This document shows positions 46,444 to 54,776 of a stretch of 64,000 bases of DNA, piece by piece. The DNA is taken from NCBI RefSeq assembly GCF_027474525.2, contig NZ_CP114882.2, positions 1,550,001 to 1,614,000 on the forward strand, read 5' to 3'. A model generated the notes under the pieces. That model saw only the letters and a program-made list of their open reading frames with translations. It searched no databases and had not been told where the DNA came from. Both the position numbers and the translations under genes were made by a program. This DNA is from Flavobacterium lacustre. GTDB taxonomy: Bacteria; Bacteroidota; Bacteroidia; Flavobacteriales; Flavobacteriaceae. The stretch's first letter is position 1. Every line of letters starts with the position of its first letter.

Positions 46444-47610
46444 TTAATATTCGTCATATTTATCTCCAAAATTGAAGGTCAATGAAAATCGAAGTGTGTT
46501 TTCTAAAGGGTTTTTTACTTTAGAAGCTGAAAACAAATAAGAAACATCTACTTTGATGGTAGTGTATTTAAAGCCTGCTCCAAGGGAGAAAAATTGTCTT
46601 GCTCCTTTTTCCGGGCTTTCATGAAAATAGCCCATGCGCATGGCAAATGAATCTTGGTATAAATATTCAGCACCTAAGGCGTAGGTGAATTCTTTTAATT
46701 CTTCGCTCATGCCGTCTGGCGCATCACCAAATGATTTTAGCACTCCTGAAGTCCAGCCGATAGATTCATAATCAGATTTTGCTATTGTGGAATCTTCGGA
46801 ATCAACAATTCCATCTCCATTTAAATCAATTCCTCTTTGTGGCGTTGGAACTAATAATTTGTTGAATTCAACATTTACGGCTATTTTATTGAAATCATCA
46901 AAAATGAAATCAAAACCGGTTCCAATTTTTAAATTTGCCGGTAAAAAATTGCTGTTAAATTCTGAATTGTCATAACTGATTTTTGGTCCTAAATTCTGAA
47001 TGTTAAAACCCGCTCTCCATCTTCCGTTAAAGTCAGAATAAGCAATTTCTTCCGATTGAAAGAATCCAGCAACATCTACCGCAAATGAATTTGCAGCCGA
47101 AGCATCATTGTTGTCAGCAGCGACTTTTAAGTTTGAACGAATATATCTTCCTGCTACGGCCATCGAAAATTTTTCGCTTAATTTTAAGGAATAAGATCCG
47201 TCAAATGAAAACTCATTTGGAGAAACTATCCTTGGATCGTCAAAGGCATTTTCGCGTAATTCAATTTCGCCTAATCCAAAATAACGAAGGGTTCCTGCAA
47301 AGGCACTTTTTTCATTAATTCGATTATAGTAGGTTATTTGCCCTAATGAAATATCGTTTACTAAGTCTGTTAGGTAAGGAGTGTAGCTTATAGAAAATCC
47401 TTGTTTGTCTATTGCAAATGCATATTTTGCAGGATTCCATTGTTGTGAAAAAGCATCGGCAGAGGTTGCAACACCCATATCAGCCATACCTGCAGCTCTT
47501 GCATCGGCAGCAACTAATAAGAAAGGAACTCCGGTCGTGATCACTCGGTCTTGTGCTTTTGCCAAAGAAATAATAAATAAAAAGACAAAAAGTAATTGGA
47601 TTTTCTTCAT
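46444..47610 (-). CDS. porV: Type IX secretion outer-membrane channel protein PorV
   Basis: 388 aa. Signal peptide KKIQLLFVFLFIISLAKAQ, then the PorV start DRVITTGVPFLLVAADARAAGMADMG (read as two adjoining blocks, ITTGVPFLLVAADARAAG and MADMGVATSADAFSQQWNPA). The remainder is a FadL-like beta barrel ending in FSLTFNFGDKYDEY. PorV (LptO) shuttles cargo from the SprA translocon to the PorU attachment machinery and is required for many T9SS substrates. It lies 38 bp after porU, the same order as in Flavobacterium johnsoniae. Confidence 0.95.
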   Translation of the reverse strand: MKKIQLLFVFLFIISLAKAQDRVITTGVPFLLVAADARAAGMADMGVATSADAFSQQWNPAKYAFAIDKQGFSISYTPYLTDLVNDISLGQITYYNRINEKSAFAGTLRYFGLGEIELRENAFDDPRIVSPNEFSFDGSYSLKLSEKFSMAVAGRYIRSNLKVAADNNDASAANSFAVDVAGFFQSEEIAYSDFNGRWRAGFNIQNLGPKISYDNSEFNSNFLPANLKIGTGFDFIFDDFNKIAVNVEFNKLLVPTPQRGIDLNGDGIVDSEDSTIAKSDYESIGWTSGVLKSFGDAPDGMSEELKEFTYALGAEYLYQDSFAMRMGYFHESPEKGARQFFSLGAGFKYTTIKVDVSYLFSASKVKNPLENTLRFSLTFNFGDKYDEY

Positions 47611-47648
47611 TCTAAAAAAGAGATTTATTAAACAAATATAGTATAATA

Positions 47649-50600
47649 TTAAAGTATTACAAGTTTTTCAAACTTTTCACTTTTAGTGTTGGTCAGGCTT
47701 GATTTAACGGTTAGTTTATATACGTAAACGCCTTTTCCTAATCGGTCTCCAAAATCATCTTTACCGTCCCAGGTAATTTCTTTTGATAAAAAACCTTCGG
47801 TTGTAATGATTTGATTTTTAGTCCAAACCACTTTTCCGGTTATTGTAATTACTTGAACCTGAACATCCAAAGGCTCAAAAGGCCTGTTGTGTGTAAACCA
47901 AAATTCAGTGTAACTAACAAATGGATTGGGATAATTTAAGACATGTGTCAAAGTTATTCCGTCATCTCCAACGACTATAAATTGTATCTCGGCAGTTATC
48001 GGATTATTGTACACATCCCAAGCTTTGAAGGTGATTGTGTGTAATCCTACTGTTAAATTCCGCAAAGGAAACCGAAGTGTTCCATTTGTATAATCATCTA
48101 AATCGGTTTGGTAATAATCATTTAATATAAAAGGATTACTCACATCACCGTCTAAAACAGCAACAATATCATGACCTATTCCGCTGGCTGTATTTATGCC
48201 GCTTTCATCTTCAAGAAATGCTACCAGAAAAGGAGATTCATTAGTTGTTCCGCCGGAAACAAAATTTTCATCGTTCATATATAACTTCACTCTTGGATTT
48301 ATATTGTCTGCGATGGCATTTTCGTTTATCCCTCCTACTTTTATAGTTATATCATGTCCCGTTTGATTGTCTAATTGCTGATTGTTTTTAGCATAAAAGC
48401 TTATTTTTCCGTTTGCTACCGGAACTCGAATATCTCTGGGAACTACAAAACTGAATTCAAATTGGCCATTGGTAACCGATGCATTTCCTCTGAAAATAGT
48501 TTCGCCAAGCGTTGTAAACGGTATTGCAGGGCTGTTTCCGTCATTGTTTAAAGTTGTTCTTGAAATTGTTTTGTCAAAAACAGCAGTGGCGATTTCGCCA
48601 TTATAATTAGGTAATGAATTGTTATTTTCATCTGTTATTTCACCCGTCAACTTCATTTTTGCCAATGATTTGAAATCATCAATAGGTTGCGAAACTGGAA
48701 TGTCATTTACTTTTGTAAGTCTTATTTTGGGTTTGGCTATGGCTAACATTAAAGCAGGATCGCCAATATAAAAAACGACATTGGTAGACGAATTTGGATT
48801 ACTGTTTTTGGAAATTCGTAAAGCTTCCGCGATAGATGTGTATTGATTGGAATCGTAGGACAATAAATTTTTTGAAAGTAAGTCATTAAAATTTTCGGCG
48901 CTATATTGTCCAATGGCACGAATGGTTGTAATCATTGCGATTGCACCGCCTTTTGGATTCCAATACGTATATTCTCCGGCGGTTGGCCGGGATGGATTGT
49001 CAAAACGGGAGAATTCACAGGTGATTGTTATAAATAAAGGATATTTATATTGATTGCTTAGATTTTGTCCGTCTGATTTTTCCCAAATTCGTTCTGCCGA
49101 TAAGCCATCTTCCCCGCCATGACCTAAATAATTGAAGATTAAAGCCCCTTTTTCGAAAGCATTAAAGAAATCCGTTCGCGCTTTCGGATATCTGGAACCT
49201 CCGGCAGAAGCTTCCTGAACATAAGAATCTAATATGATTTTATTGACGTTCAAAAATGGTTTTTTTACAGTAATAAGGTCGGCTAAACTATTTTGTCGGT
49301 CTTGCAAAGATGCGTCCGAAGCAATATCAGAATCGTCACAAACTATTGCGAGGTTATTTCTCCAGCTTCCATAAGATTTTGCATCATGATATTCGATGAC
49401 TTTGTTGACCATTTCATCGGCTTGTTTGCTGTCATTTACCAGCATTCGACCTACTGCAATATCAATTCCTCCAAAATAAGAAATGATATTTCCTTCATTG
49501 CTATCCATTAATCCAAAGAAATCATCAGACGCAAAAGAAGCTTCTCCTGATGTATTACTGTTTAAAGAATGATAAATAGGAACAATATTGCTGTTATTTT
49601 GTATTCTGTTTTTAAAATCATAGGAAGCGTCACCAAATAGATTGACATATTTTAGTTTTTTTTCAGATGAAGATCCATTTTCGTAAATGTATTTGACGCA
49701 ATTTCTTATAGCCGAAACATCTTGTTTTCCAGACGAAAACTCTTGATAAATAGATTCGAGCGTGATTACTTTGACGTTCAGGTTGGAGTTCGTACGATGA
49801 AAATTAGCCAGTTTTTCGGCTTGTGTTGTTAAAAAAGCGGGAGAAATAATTACATAATCAATGTCTTGAAATTGGCCTGCTGCGTTTTTAAAAAGTGTTC
49901 CTTTTAGATTTTGATTGGTAATTTTAGATTTATTTTCTTTTAAAGGAATGTAATAATCGGATGCGTCAAGGGCAATGTATTTTCTAAGTTCTCCCAGATT
50001 TGCTTTGAATGAAAAAGAACTCTGATTTTGATTTTCTACTTTGGTTACGTTGTAAATATCAGTAATATCCCAGATTTGGTTGATTCCTGCAGCATTAGAA
50101 ATAGTATAATTGGCTATTTCCAAACTTGAATTTGATAAGTCGTATTGAAAATGAAATTGTTTTCCGTAGCCTTGTAATTTTCTTTTGGCGATAAGCCTGA
50201 TGTTATCTAAATATCCTTTAGAACCCGGAACGCCGTTGTTGTTGTAGGTTAGTTTTATTTTAATATTTTCAGCTCCATTAAACGAGGTGTTGTTGGGTAA
50301 TGAACTTAAATTGAATTCTACATCAGAATTCGGATTTAGTGCTGAAAAGGATAAAGTTCCTACTTCTTGTCCATTTGCGGAAGCTACGAAAGATGTTGGG
50401 GTAAAGGCTGCAGAAGCTCCCGTAATCATTATTTTAACCGGCGTTGAAGTATCGAAATTCGGGAAGTTAAATTCAAAATCTTGTTCTTGGTTAATATCAA
50501 ATGATTCGCCAAACCAACGACGTCCTAAATGAGCAATATTTACAAGGTCTAATTCATGGTATTGATGATCGTCAAAAGTAGATAAAGTTAAAGTACTGCT

Positions 50601-51479
50601 TCCGGAAGGTTGCGTCATCTCTGCGATTCTTTTTCCATCACCGCCTTGTGCCGTTACATAATAATAGGATTTTGTGTCATACAAGTTGGTGTTCGTTTGG
50701 CTTTCTTCGTTCCAAGTGTCGATTCCTTCTGCGTAAAAAAGGATGTAATCCTCATTATTAAAAATTCCGTCTTCTTCTCCTATTATAGTAATGGCATTTT
50801 CGGTCAGATCAGATGGGTAATAGGTACTGTTCAATAAAGGAAGCATTCTTCCTCCGTTACCGTAAATTTTTATTTTTTGTGGATTAATTCCGTTGATGTC
50901 AAGGCCTAATTGTTGTAAAAAGCTTCTGGAGATTTTATAAACTCCTGATTTTTCGATGTAAAAACGATACCAATCGCCCGATGCTAAAATAGAATTTGAC
51001 AGGGCAGCGGTACTCTTAAATGGTTCAGAAATTCTGGAAGTGTTAGGAATTGTTGTATAAGAGAAAGATTTAATTCGTTTGTATCCAAAATCGTCTTTTA
51101 GTATTGGCGAAAGCGTAAGAAAAAGTTGTTTTACATCTCTGGACAAGTATGTTTTTAAAGATTCGTTAGTTTTTTTTGGAATATTTTCTAAAGCTAAATC
51201 ACCAAGTTGATCGATAGTGATGGTTTCATAAACAATGTTGGTAACTTGTATGCTGTTTTCATTGAAAGCATTCGATTCAGAAAGTTTCAAGGTATAAAAC
51301 AACATTTTTTTATTAGGGTCATAATCATAAGCATTCCCATAAAACTGAGGAATGTTCATCTTAAAATCGCCAAAAGCCATTTCTTTTTTTTCAAGCCATT
51401 CTATACTAATATCTCCTTTAATTTGAGCAAAAGAAATAAAAGGAATCAGGCTTAAATAAACTAAAAGTAGTTTTTTCAT
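47649..51479 (-). CDS. porU: Type IX secretion sortase PorU (C25-type peptidase)
   Basis: 1,276 aa. Signal peptide KKLLLVYLSLIPFISFAQ. The central gingipain-like C25 peptidase domain has catalytic His787 in FNYLGHGGEDGLS and Cys821 in PLFITITCEFSRFDNPSRP, and both catalytic residues are present. The C terminus (LNYPNPFVSYTEFWFTHNRP, GKGVYVYKLTVKS, SEKFEKLVIL) resembles a type-A T9SS sorting domain. PorU removes the C-terminal sorting domain of cargo at the cell surface and links the cargo to lipopolysaccharide or releases it. It is co-oriented with porV and divergent from gldJ. Confidence 0.95.
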   Translation of the reverse strand: MKKLLLVYLSLIPFISFAQIKGDISIEWLEKKEMAFGDFKMNIPQFYGNAYDYDPNKKMLFYTLKLSESNAFNENSIQVTNIVYETITIDQLGDLALENIPKKTNESLKTYLSRDVKQLFLTLSPILKDDFGYKRIKSFSYTTIPNTSRISEPFKSTAALSNSILASGDWYRFYIEKSGVYKISRSFLQQLGLDINGINPQKIKIYGNGGRMLPLLNSTYYPSDLTENAITIIGEEDGIFNNEDYILFYAEGIDTWNEESQTNTNLYDTKSYYYVTAQGGDGKRIAEMTQPSGSSTLTLSTFDDHQYHELDLVNIAHLGRRWFGESFDINQEQDFEFNFPNFDTSTPVKIMITGASAAFTPTSFVASANGQEVGTLSFSALNPNSDVEFNLSSLPNNTSFNGAENIKIKLTYNNNGVPGSKGYLDNIRLIAKRKLQGYGKQFHFQYDLSNSSLEIANYTISNAAGINQIWDITDIYNVTKVENQNQSSFSFKANLGELRKYIALDASDYYIPLKENKSKITNQNLKGTLFKNAAGQFQDIDYVIISPAFLTTQAEKLANFHRTNSNLNVKVITLESIYQEFSSGKQDVSAIRNCVKYIYENGSSSEKKLKYVNLFGDASYDFKNRIQNNSNIVPIYHSLNSNTSGEASFASDDFFGLMDSNEGNIISYFGGIDIAVGRMLVNDSKQADEMVNKVIEYHDAKSYGSWRNNLAIVCDDSDIASDASLQDRQNSLADLITVKKPFLNVNKIILDSYVQEASAGGSRYPKARTDFFNAFEKGALIFNYLGHGGEDGLSAERIWEKSDGQNLSNQYKYPLFITITCEFSRFDNPSRPTAGEYTYWNPKGGAIAMITTIRAIGQYSAENFNDLLSKNLLSYDSNQYTSIAEALRISKNSNPNSSTNVVFYIGDPALMLAIAKPKIRLTKVNDIPVSQPIDDFKSLAKMKLTGEITDENNNSLPNYNGEIATAVFDKTISRTTLNNDGNSPAIPFTTLGETIFRGNASVTNGQFEFSFVVPRDIRVPVANGKISFYAKNNQQLDNQTGHDITIKVGGINENAIADNINPRVKLYMNDENFVSGGTTNESPFLVAFLEDESGINTASGIGHDIVAVLDGDVSNPFILNDYYQTDLDDYTNGTLRFPLRNLTVGLHTITFKAWDVYNNPITAEIQFIVVGDDGITLTHVLNYPNPFVSYTEFWFTHNRPFEPLDVQVQVITITGKVVWTKNQIITTEGFLSKEITWDGKDDFGDRLGKGVYVYKLTVKSSLTNTKSEKFEKLVIL

Positions 51480-51690
51480 TGTTTTTTTAACGGGATTAAG
51501 CGCGAATTATTACTGCGAGTAAAAATAAATTATTTAGTATAATAGTAAATAATAAAAAGTATAAATTTGCGTTCGTGTAATGTGATTGGTTTTCTATAAT
51601 CAGATTATGCAAATTTATTCAAAAAATGTTGTTGCAGTTAATGGTTAATTATTATATTGCGGCACCAAAAATTATTACCTACCAAAGAGT

Positions 51691-53370
51691 ATGAAAGTAA
51701 ACAAAATTATGGCCTTTCGATTGATGTTGTCAATGATGTTGATTGTAGGTTTTGCAAGTTGTAGCAAAAAATCCAATTCAAAAGGCTCTTCCAGAGCTAC
51801 AGGATGGAATGTAGACAGTAAAAAAGCGGGCTCAAATAAGAAGCAAGAAGCAGGACCAGGTTTGGTTTTTGTTGAAGGTGGAACTTTTACTATGGGTAAA
51901 GTTCAGGATGATGTAATGCATGATTGGAATAATACGCCAACTCAGCAACACGTTCAGTCTTTTTATATGGATGAAACTGAAGTAACCAACTTTATGTACT
52001 TAGAGTATTTAGATTGGTTAAAAAAAGTATATCCTCCAACAGAAGAAAATTACAAAGACATATATGAAGGCGCTTCTCCTGATACTTTGGTTTGGAGAAA
52101 CAGATTAGGGTATAATGAAACAATGACAAACAATTATTTGAGACATCCGTCATATGCGGATTATCCTGTAGTTGGGGTAAACTGGATTCAGGCAGTTGAG
52201 TTTAGCGATTGGAGGACCCAACGTGTAAATGAAGCTCTTTTGGAAAAAAACGGATATCTTAAAAAGAATGCAAAAACATTAGAGGTAACTGCAGAAAGTA
52301 ATTTTGATACCGAAACTTATTTGAATTCACCAACATTAGCTTATGGTGGGAATGAAGAGATTGTTTTGAAAGGAAAAAAAGGAGCAAGAAAAACTCCAAA
52401 AGCCGGGAAAGATGGTAAAGTAGTTGAAGCAAAAAATATATATGCACAACGTTCTTCAGGAATTATTCTTCCTGAATACAGACTTCCAACAGAAGCAGAA
52501 TGGGAATATGCTGCTGCCGCTGATGTAGGTCAAAGAGAATACAACATCTATAAAGGTCAGAAAAAATATCCTTGGTCTGGAGATTATACTCGTTCCGGTA
52601 AAAGACAAAGTAAAGGAGATCAATTAGCCAATTTCAAACAAGGAAATGGTGATTACGGCGGAATTGCAGGTTGGTCTGATGATGGAGCTGATATTACAGA
52701 TGCTGTTAAAAAACATCCGGCAAATGATTTTGGTTTATATGATATGGCAGGTAACGTAGCAGAATGGGTTCAAGATGTTTACAGACCTATTATCGATAAT
52801 GAAGCGAATGATTTTAACTATTTTAGAGGAAATCAGTACACCAAAAATAAAATTGGATCCGATGGTAAAGTAGAAATAGTTACTAAAGAAACTATGAATT
52901 ATAAAACTTTAAGTAACGGTAAAAAAGTTGCAACTAGTTTTCCAGGCCAAATTGCACAAGTCCCAGTTGATGAAAATGAAACTTATTTAAGAACAAATTT
53001 TGACAAAAGTGACAACGTAAACTACAGAGATGGTGATAAACAATCATCCAGATATTATGATTTTGGAGCTTCAGAATCTGCTAATGAAAAACAAGATAAG
53101 ATTATGTACAATTCTCCTAAACACAATGTTACTACAGATAGTTTAGGTAAAATGGTTAGAAAATACGACAAGTCAAGTAAAAGAACTACTTTAATCAATG
53201 ATGAGGTTCGTGTTTATAAAGGTGGATCTTGGAGAGACAGAGCGTATTGGTTAGATCCAGCTCAAAGAAGATACTTCCCACAAGATATGGCTACAGATTA
53301 TATCGGATTTAGATGTGCAATGTCTAGAGTAGGGCCAAAAGCTGATAAAAGAAGATCAGCAAGAAATTAA
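51691..53370 (+). CDS. gldJ: Gliding motility lipoprotein GldJ
   Basis: 559 aa. A lipoprotein signal peptide ends LIVGFASCSKKS, with lipidated Cys24. The mature part is a formylglycine-generating-enzyme/sulfatase-modifying-factor-like domain: FVEGGTFTMGKVQDDV, SFYMDETEVTNFMYLEYLDW, YPVVGVNWIQAVEFSDWR, YRLPTEAEWEYAAAADVG, DMAGNVAEWVQDVYRP, VYKGGSWRDRAYWLDPAQRR, IGFRCAMSRVG. GldJ is needed for gliding and for stable GldK, a T9SS component. It adjoins divergent porU and is followed by murF, the order known in Flavobacterium. A large insert (about residues 185-250) lies within the domain. Confidence 0.95.
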   Translation: MKVNKIMAFRLMLSMMLIVGFASCSKKSNSKGSSRATGWNVDSKKAGSNKKQEAGPGLVFVEGGTFTMGKVQDDVMHDWNNTPTQQHVQSFYMDETEVTNFMYLEYLDWLKKVYPPTEENYKDIYEGASPDTLVWRNRLGYNETMTNNYLRHPSYADYPVVGVNWIQAVEFSDWRTQRVNEALLEKNGYLKKNAKTLEVTAESNFDTETYLNSPTLAYGGNEEIVLKGKKGARKTPKAGKDGKVVEAKNIYAQRSSGIILPEYRLPTEAEWEYAAAADVGQREYNIYKGQKKYPWSGDYTRSGKRQSKGDQLANFKQGNGDYGGIAGWSDDGADITDAVKKHPANDFGLYDMAGNVAEWVQDVYRPIIDNEANDFNYFRGNQYTKNKIGSDGKVEIVTKETMNYKTLSNGKKVATSFPGQIAQVPVDENETYLRTNFDKSDNVNYRDGDKQSSRYYDFGASESANEKQDKIMYNSPKHNVTTDSLGKMVRKYDKSSKRTTLINDEVRVYKGGSWRDRAYWLDPAQRRYFPQDMATDYIGFRCAMSRVGPKADKRRSARN

Positions 53371-53388
53371 TATTTTTATATAATTGTA

Positions 53389-53420
53389 ATAAAAGCCCTT
53401 TCATTAGGGCTTTTATTTTT
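53389..53420 (+). terminator. Terminator after gldJ
   Basis: TAAAAGCCCT and AGGGCTTTTA around TTCATT, followed by TTTTT; it lies in the 65-bp gap before murF. Confidence 0.8.
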
Positions 53421-53435
53421 TAAATCACTTTTCGT

Positions 53436-54722
53436 ATGGATATTACTTACATTCATAGTTTGTTTTTGAAGTGTCAATCCGTTTCGATTGACACTCGTAA
53501 AATAGAAGCAGACTCTTTATTTGTCGCCATCAAAGGAGAAAATTTTGATGCGAATACTTTTGCTAAAGAAGCTTTAGAAAAAGGAGCGGCATATGTTATC
53601 ATTGACAATAATGATTATTATATTGACCAAAGAACGATTCTGGTAGATGACAGTTTAATTGCATTACAACAGTTAGCAAAATTTCATCGGGAATATTTGA
53701 AATTACCAATAATTGCATTAACGGGAAGTAACGGAAAAACCACAACTAAAGAATTGATTCATGTGGTACTTTCAAAAAAATATAAAACAAAAGCAACTGT
53801 AGGGAACTTGAATAATCATATTGGAGTTCCTCTCACTTTATTGTCTTTTAATTCCGAAACTGAAATTGGGATTGTAGAAATGGGTGCTAATCACAAAAAA
53901 GAAATTGAATTTTTATGCGAATTAGCAAAACCGGATTATGGCTATATAACTAATTTTGGGAAAGCGCATTTAGAAGGTTTTGGAGGTGTGGAAGGAGTTA
54001 TTGAAGGGAAAAGTGAAATGTATCTTTACCTTTCGCAAAACAACAAACAGGCATTTATAAACTTAGAAGATCCCATTCAAGTTGAGAAATCTAAAACATT
54101 GCAATCCTATTCTTTTGGAGTTAATAAAGCAGAAGCCAATGTGAATATTTCTGCTGTCAGTGCCAATCCTTTTGTCGTAATTACATATTCTGACATGACG
54201 ATTTCAACCCATTTAATTGGACTGTATAACGCTAATAATATAAATGCCGCACTTACAATTGGTAAGTATTTTGATGTTGCTGACACAGCGATTAAACAAG
54301 CTCTGGAAAGTTATATTCCGGAAAATAATCGCTCCCAACTTTTGACAAAAGGGACTAACCAAATTATTTTGGACGCCTATAATGCGAATCCTAGTAGTAT
54401 GGCGGTTGCAATTGAGAATTTTGTTCAGCTAGAAAACCCTAATAAGATTATGATATTAGGGGATATGTTCGAATTAGGACAAGAAAGTGCTGTTGAGCAT
54501 AAATCTATAGTAAGTTCGCTTTTAAATCAGGAAAAGGTTGTGTGTCACTTTGTGGGAGCTGCTTTTTTTGCGAATAAAATCAGTAAAGATAATTTTAGTT
54601 TTTACGAGAATTTTGAGTCTTTTTCGGCGTATTTAAAAGAAACAAAAATTGATAATAGTACTATTTTAATAAAGGGTTCCAGAGGAATGGCTTTAGAACG
54701 AACATTAGATTTCTTGTCATAA
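53436..54722 (+). CDS. murF: UDP-N-acetylmuramoyl-tripeptide--D-alanyl-D-alanine ligase
   Basis: 428 aa Mur ligase that adds D-Ala-D-Ala to the UDP-MurNAc-tripeptide in cytosolic peptidoglycan precursor synthesis. The N-terminal domain has VSIDTRKIEADSLFVAIKGE. The ATP P-loop is ALTGSNGKTTTKELI (about residues 94-108). NLNNHIGVPLTLL, IVEMGANHKKEIEFL and LDAYNANPSSMAVAIENF are MurF motifs. Length is slightly short but normal for the phylum. It is separated from gldJ by a terminator, so it probably has its own promoter or depends on read-through. Confidence 0.95.
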   Translation: MDITYIHSLFLKCQSVSIDTRKIEADSLFVAIKGENFDANTFAKEALEKGAAYVIIDNNDYYIDQRTILVDDSLIALQQLAKFHREYLKLPIIALTGSNGKTTTKELIHVVLSKKYKTKATVGNLNNHIGVPLTLLSFNSETEIGIVEMGANHKKEIEFLCELAKPDYGYITNFGKAHLEGFGGVEGVIEGKSEMYLYLSQNNKQAFINLEDPIQVEKSKTLQSYSFGVNKAEANVNISAVSANPFVVITYSDMTISTHLIGLYNANNINAALTIGKYFDVADTAIKQALESYIPENNRSQLLTKGTNQIILDAYNANPSSMAVAIENFVQLENPNKIMILGDMFELGQESAVEHKSIVSSLLNQEKVVCHFVGAAFFANKISKDNFSFYENFESFSAYLKETKIDNSTILIKGSRGMALERTLDFLS

Positions 54723-54739
54723 AAATAAAATAAGCGCAA

Positions 54740-54776
54740 TAAAAACGCCATCTTAGATAAGATGGCGTTTTTGTAT
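54740..54776. terminator. Bidirectional terminator between murF and the propeller regulator
   Basis: AAAAACGCCATCTTA and TAAGATGGCGTTTTT with a short loop, between convergent genes. Confidence 0.85.
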
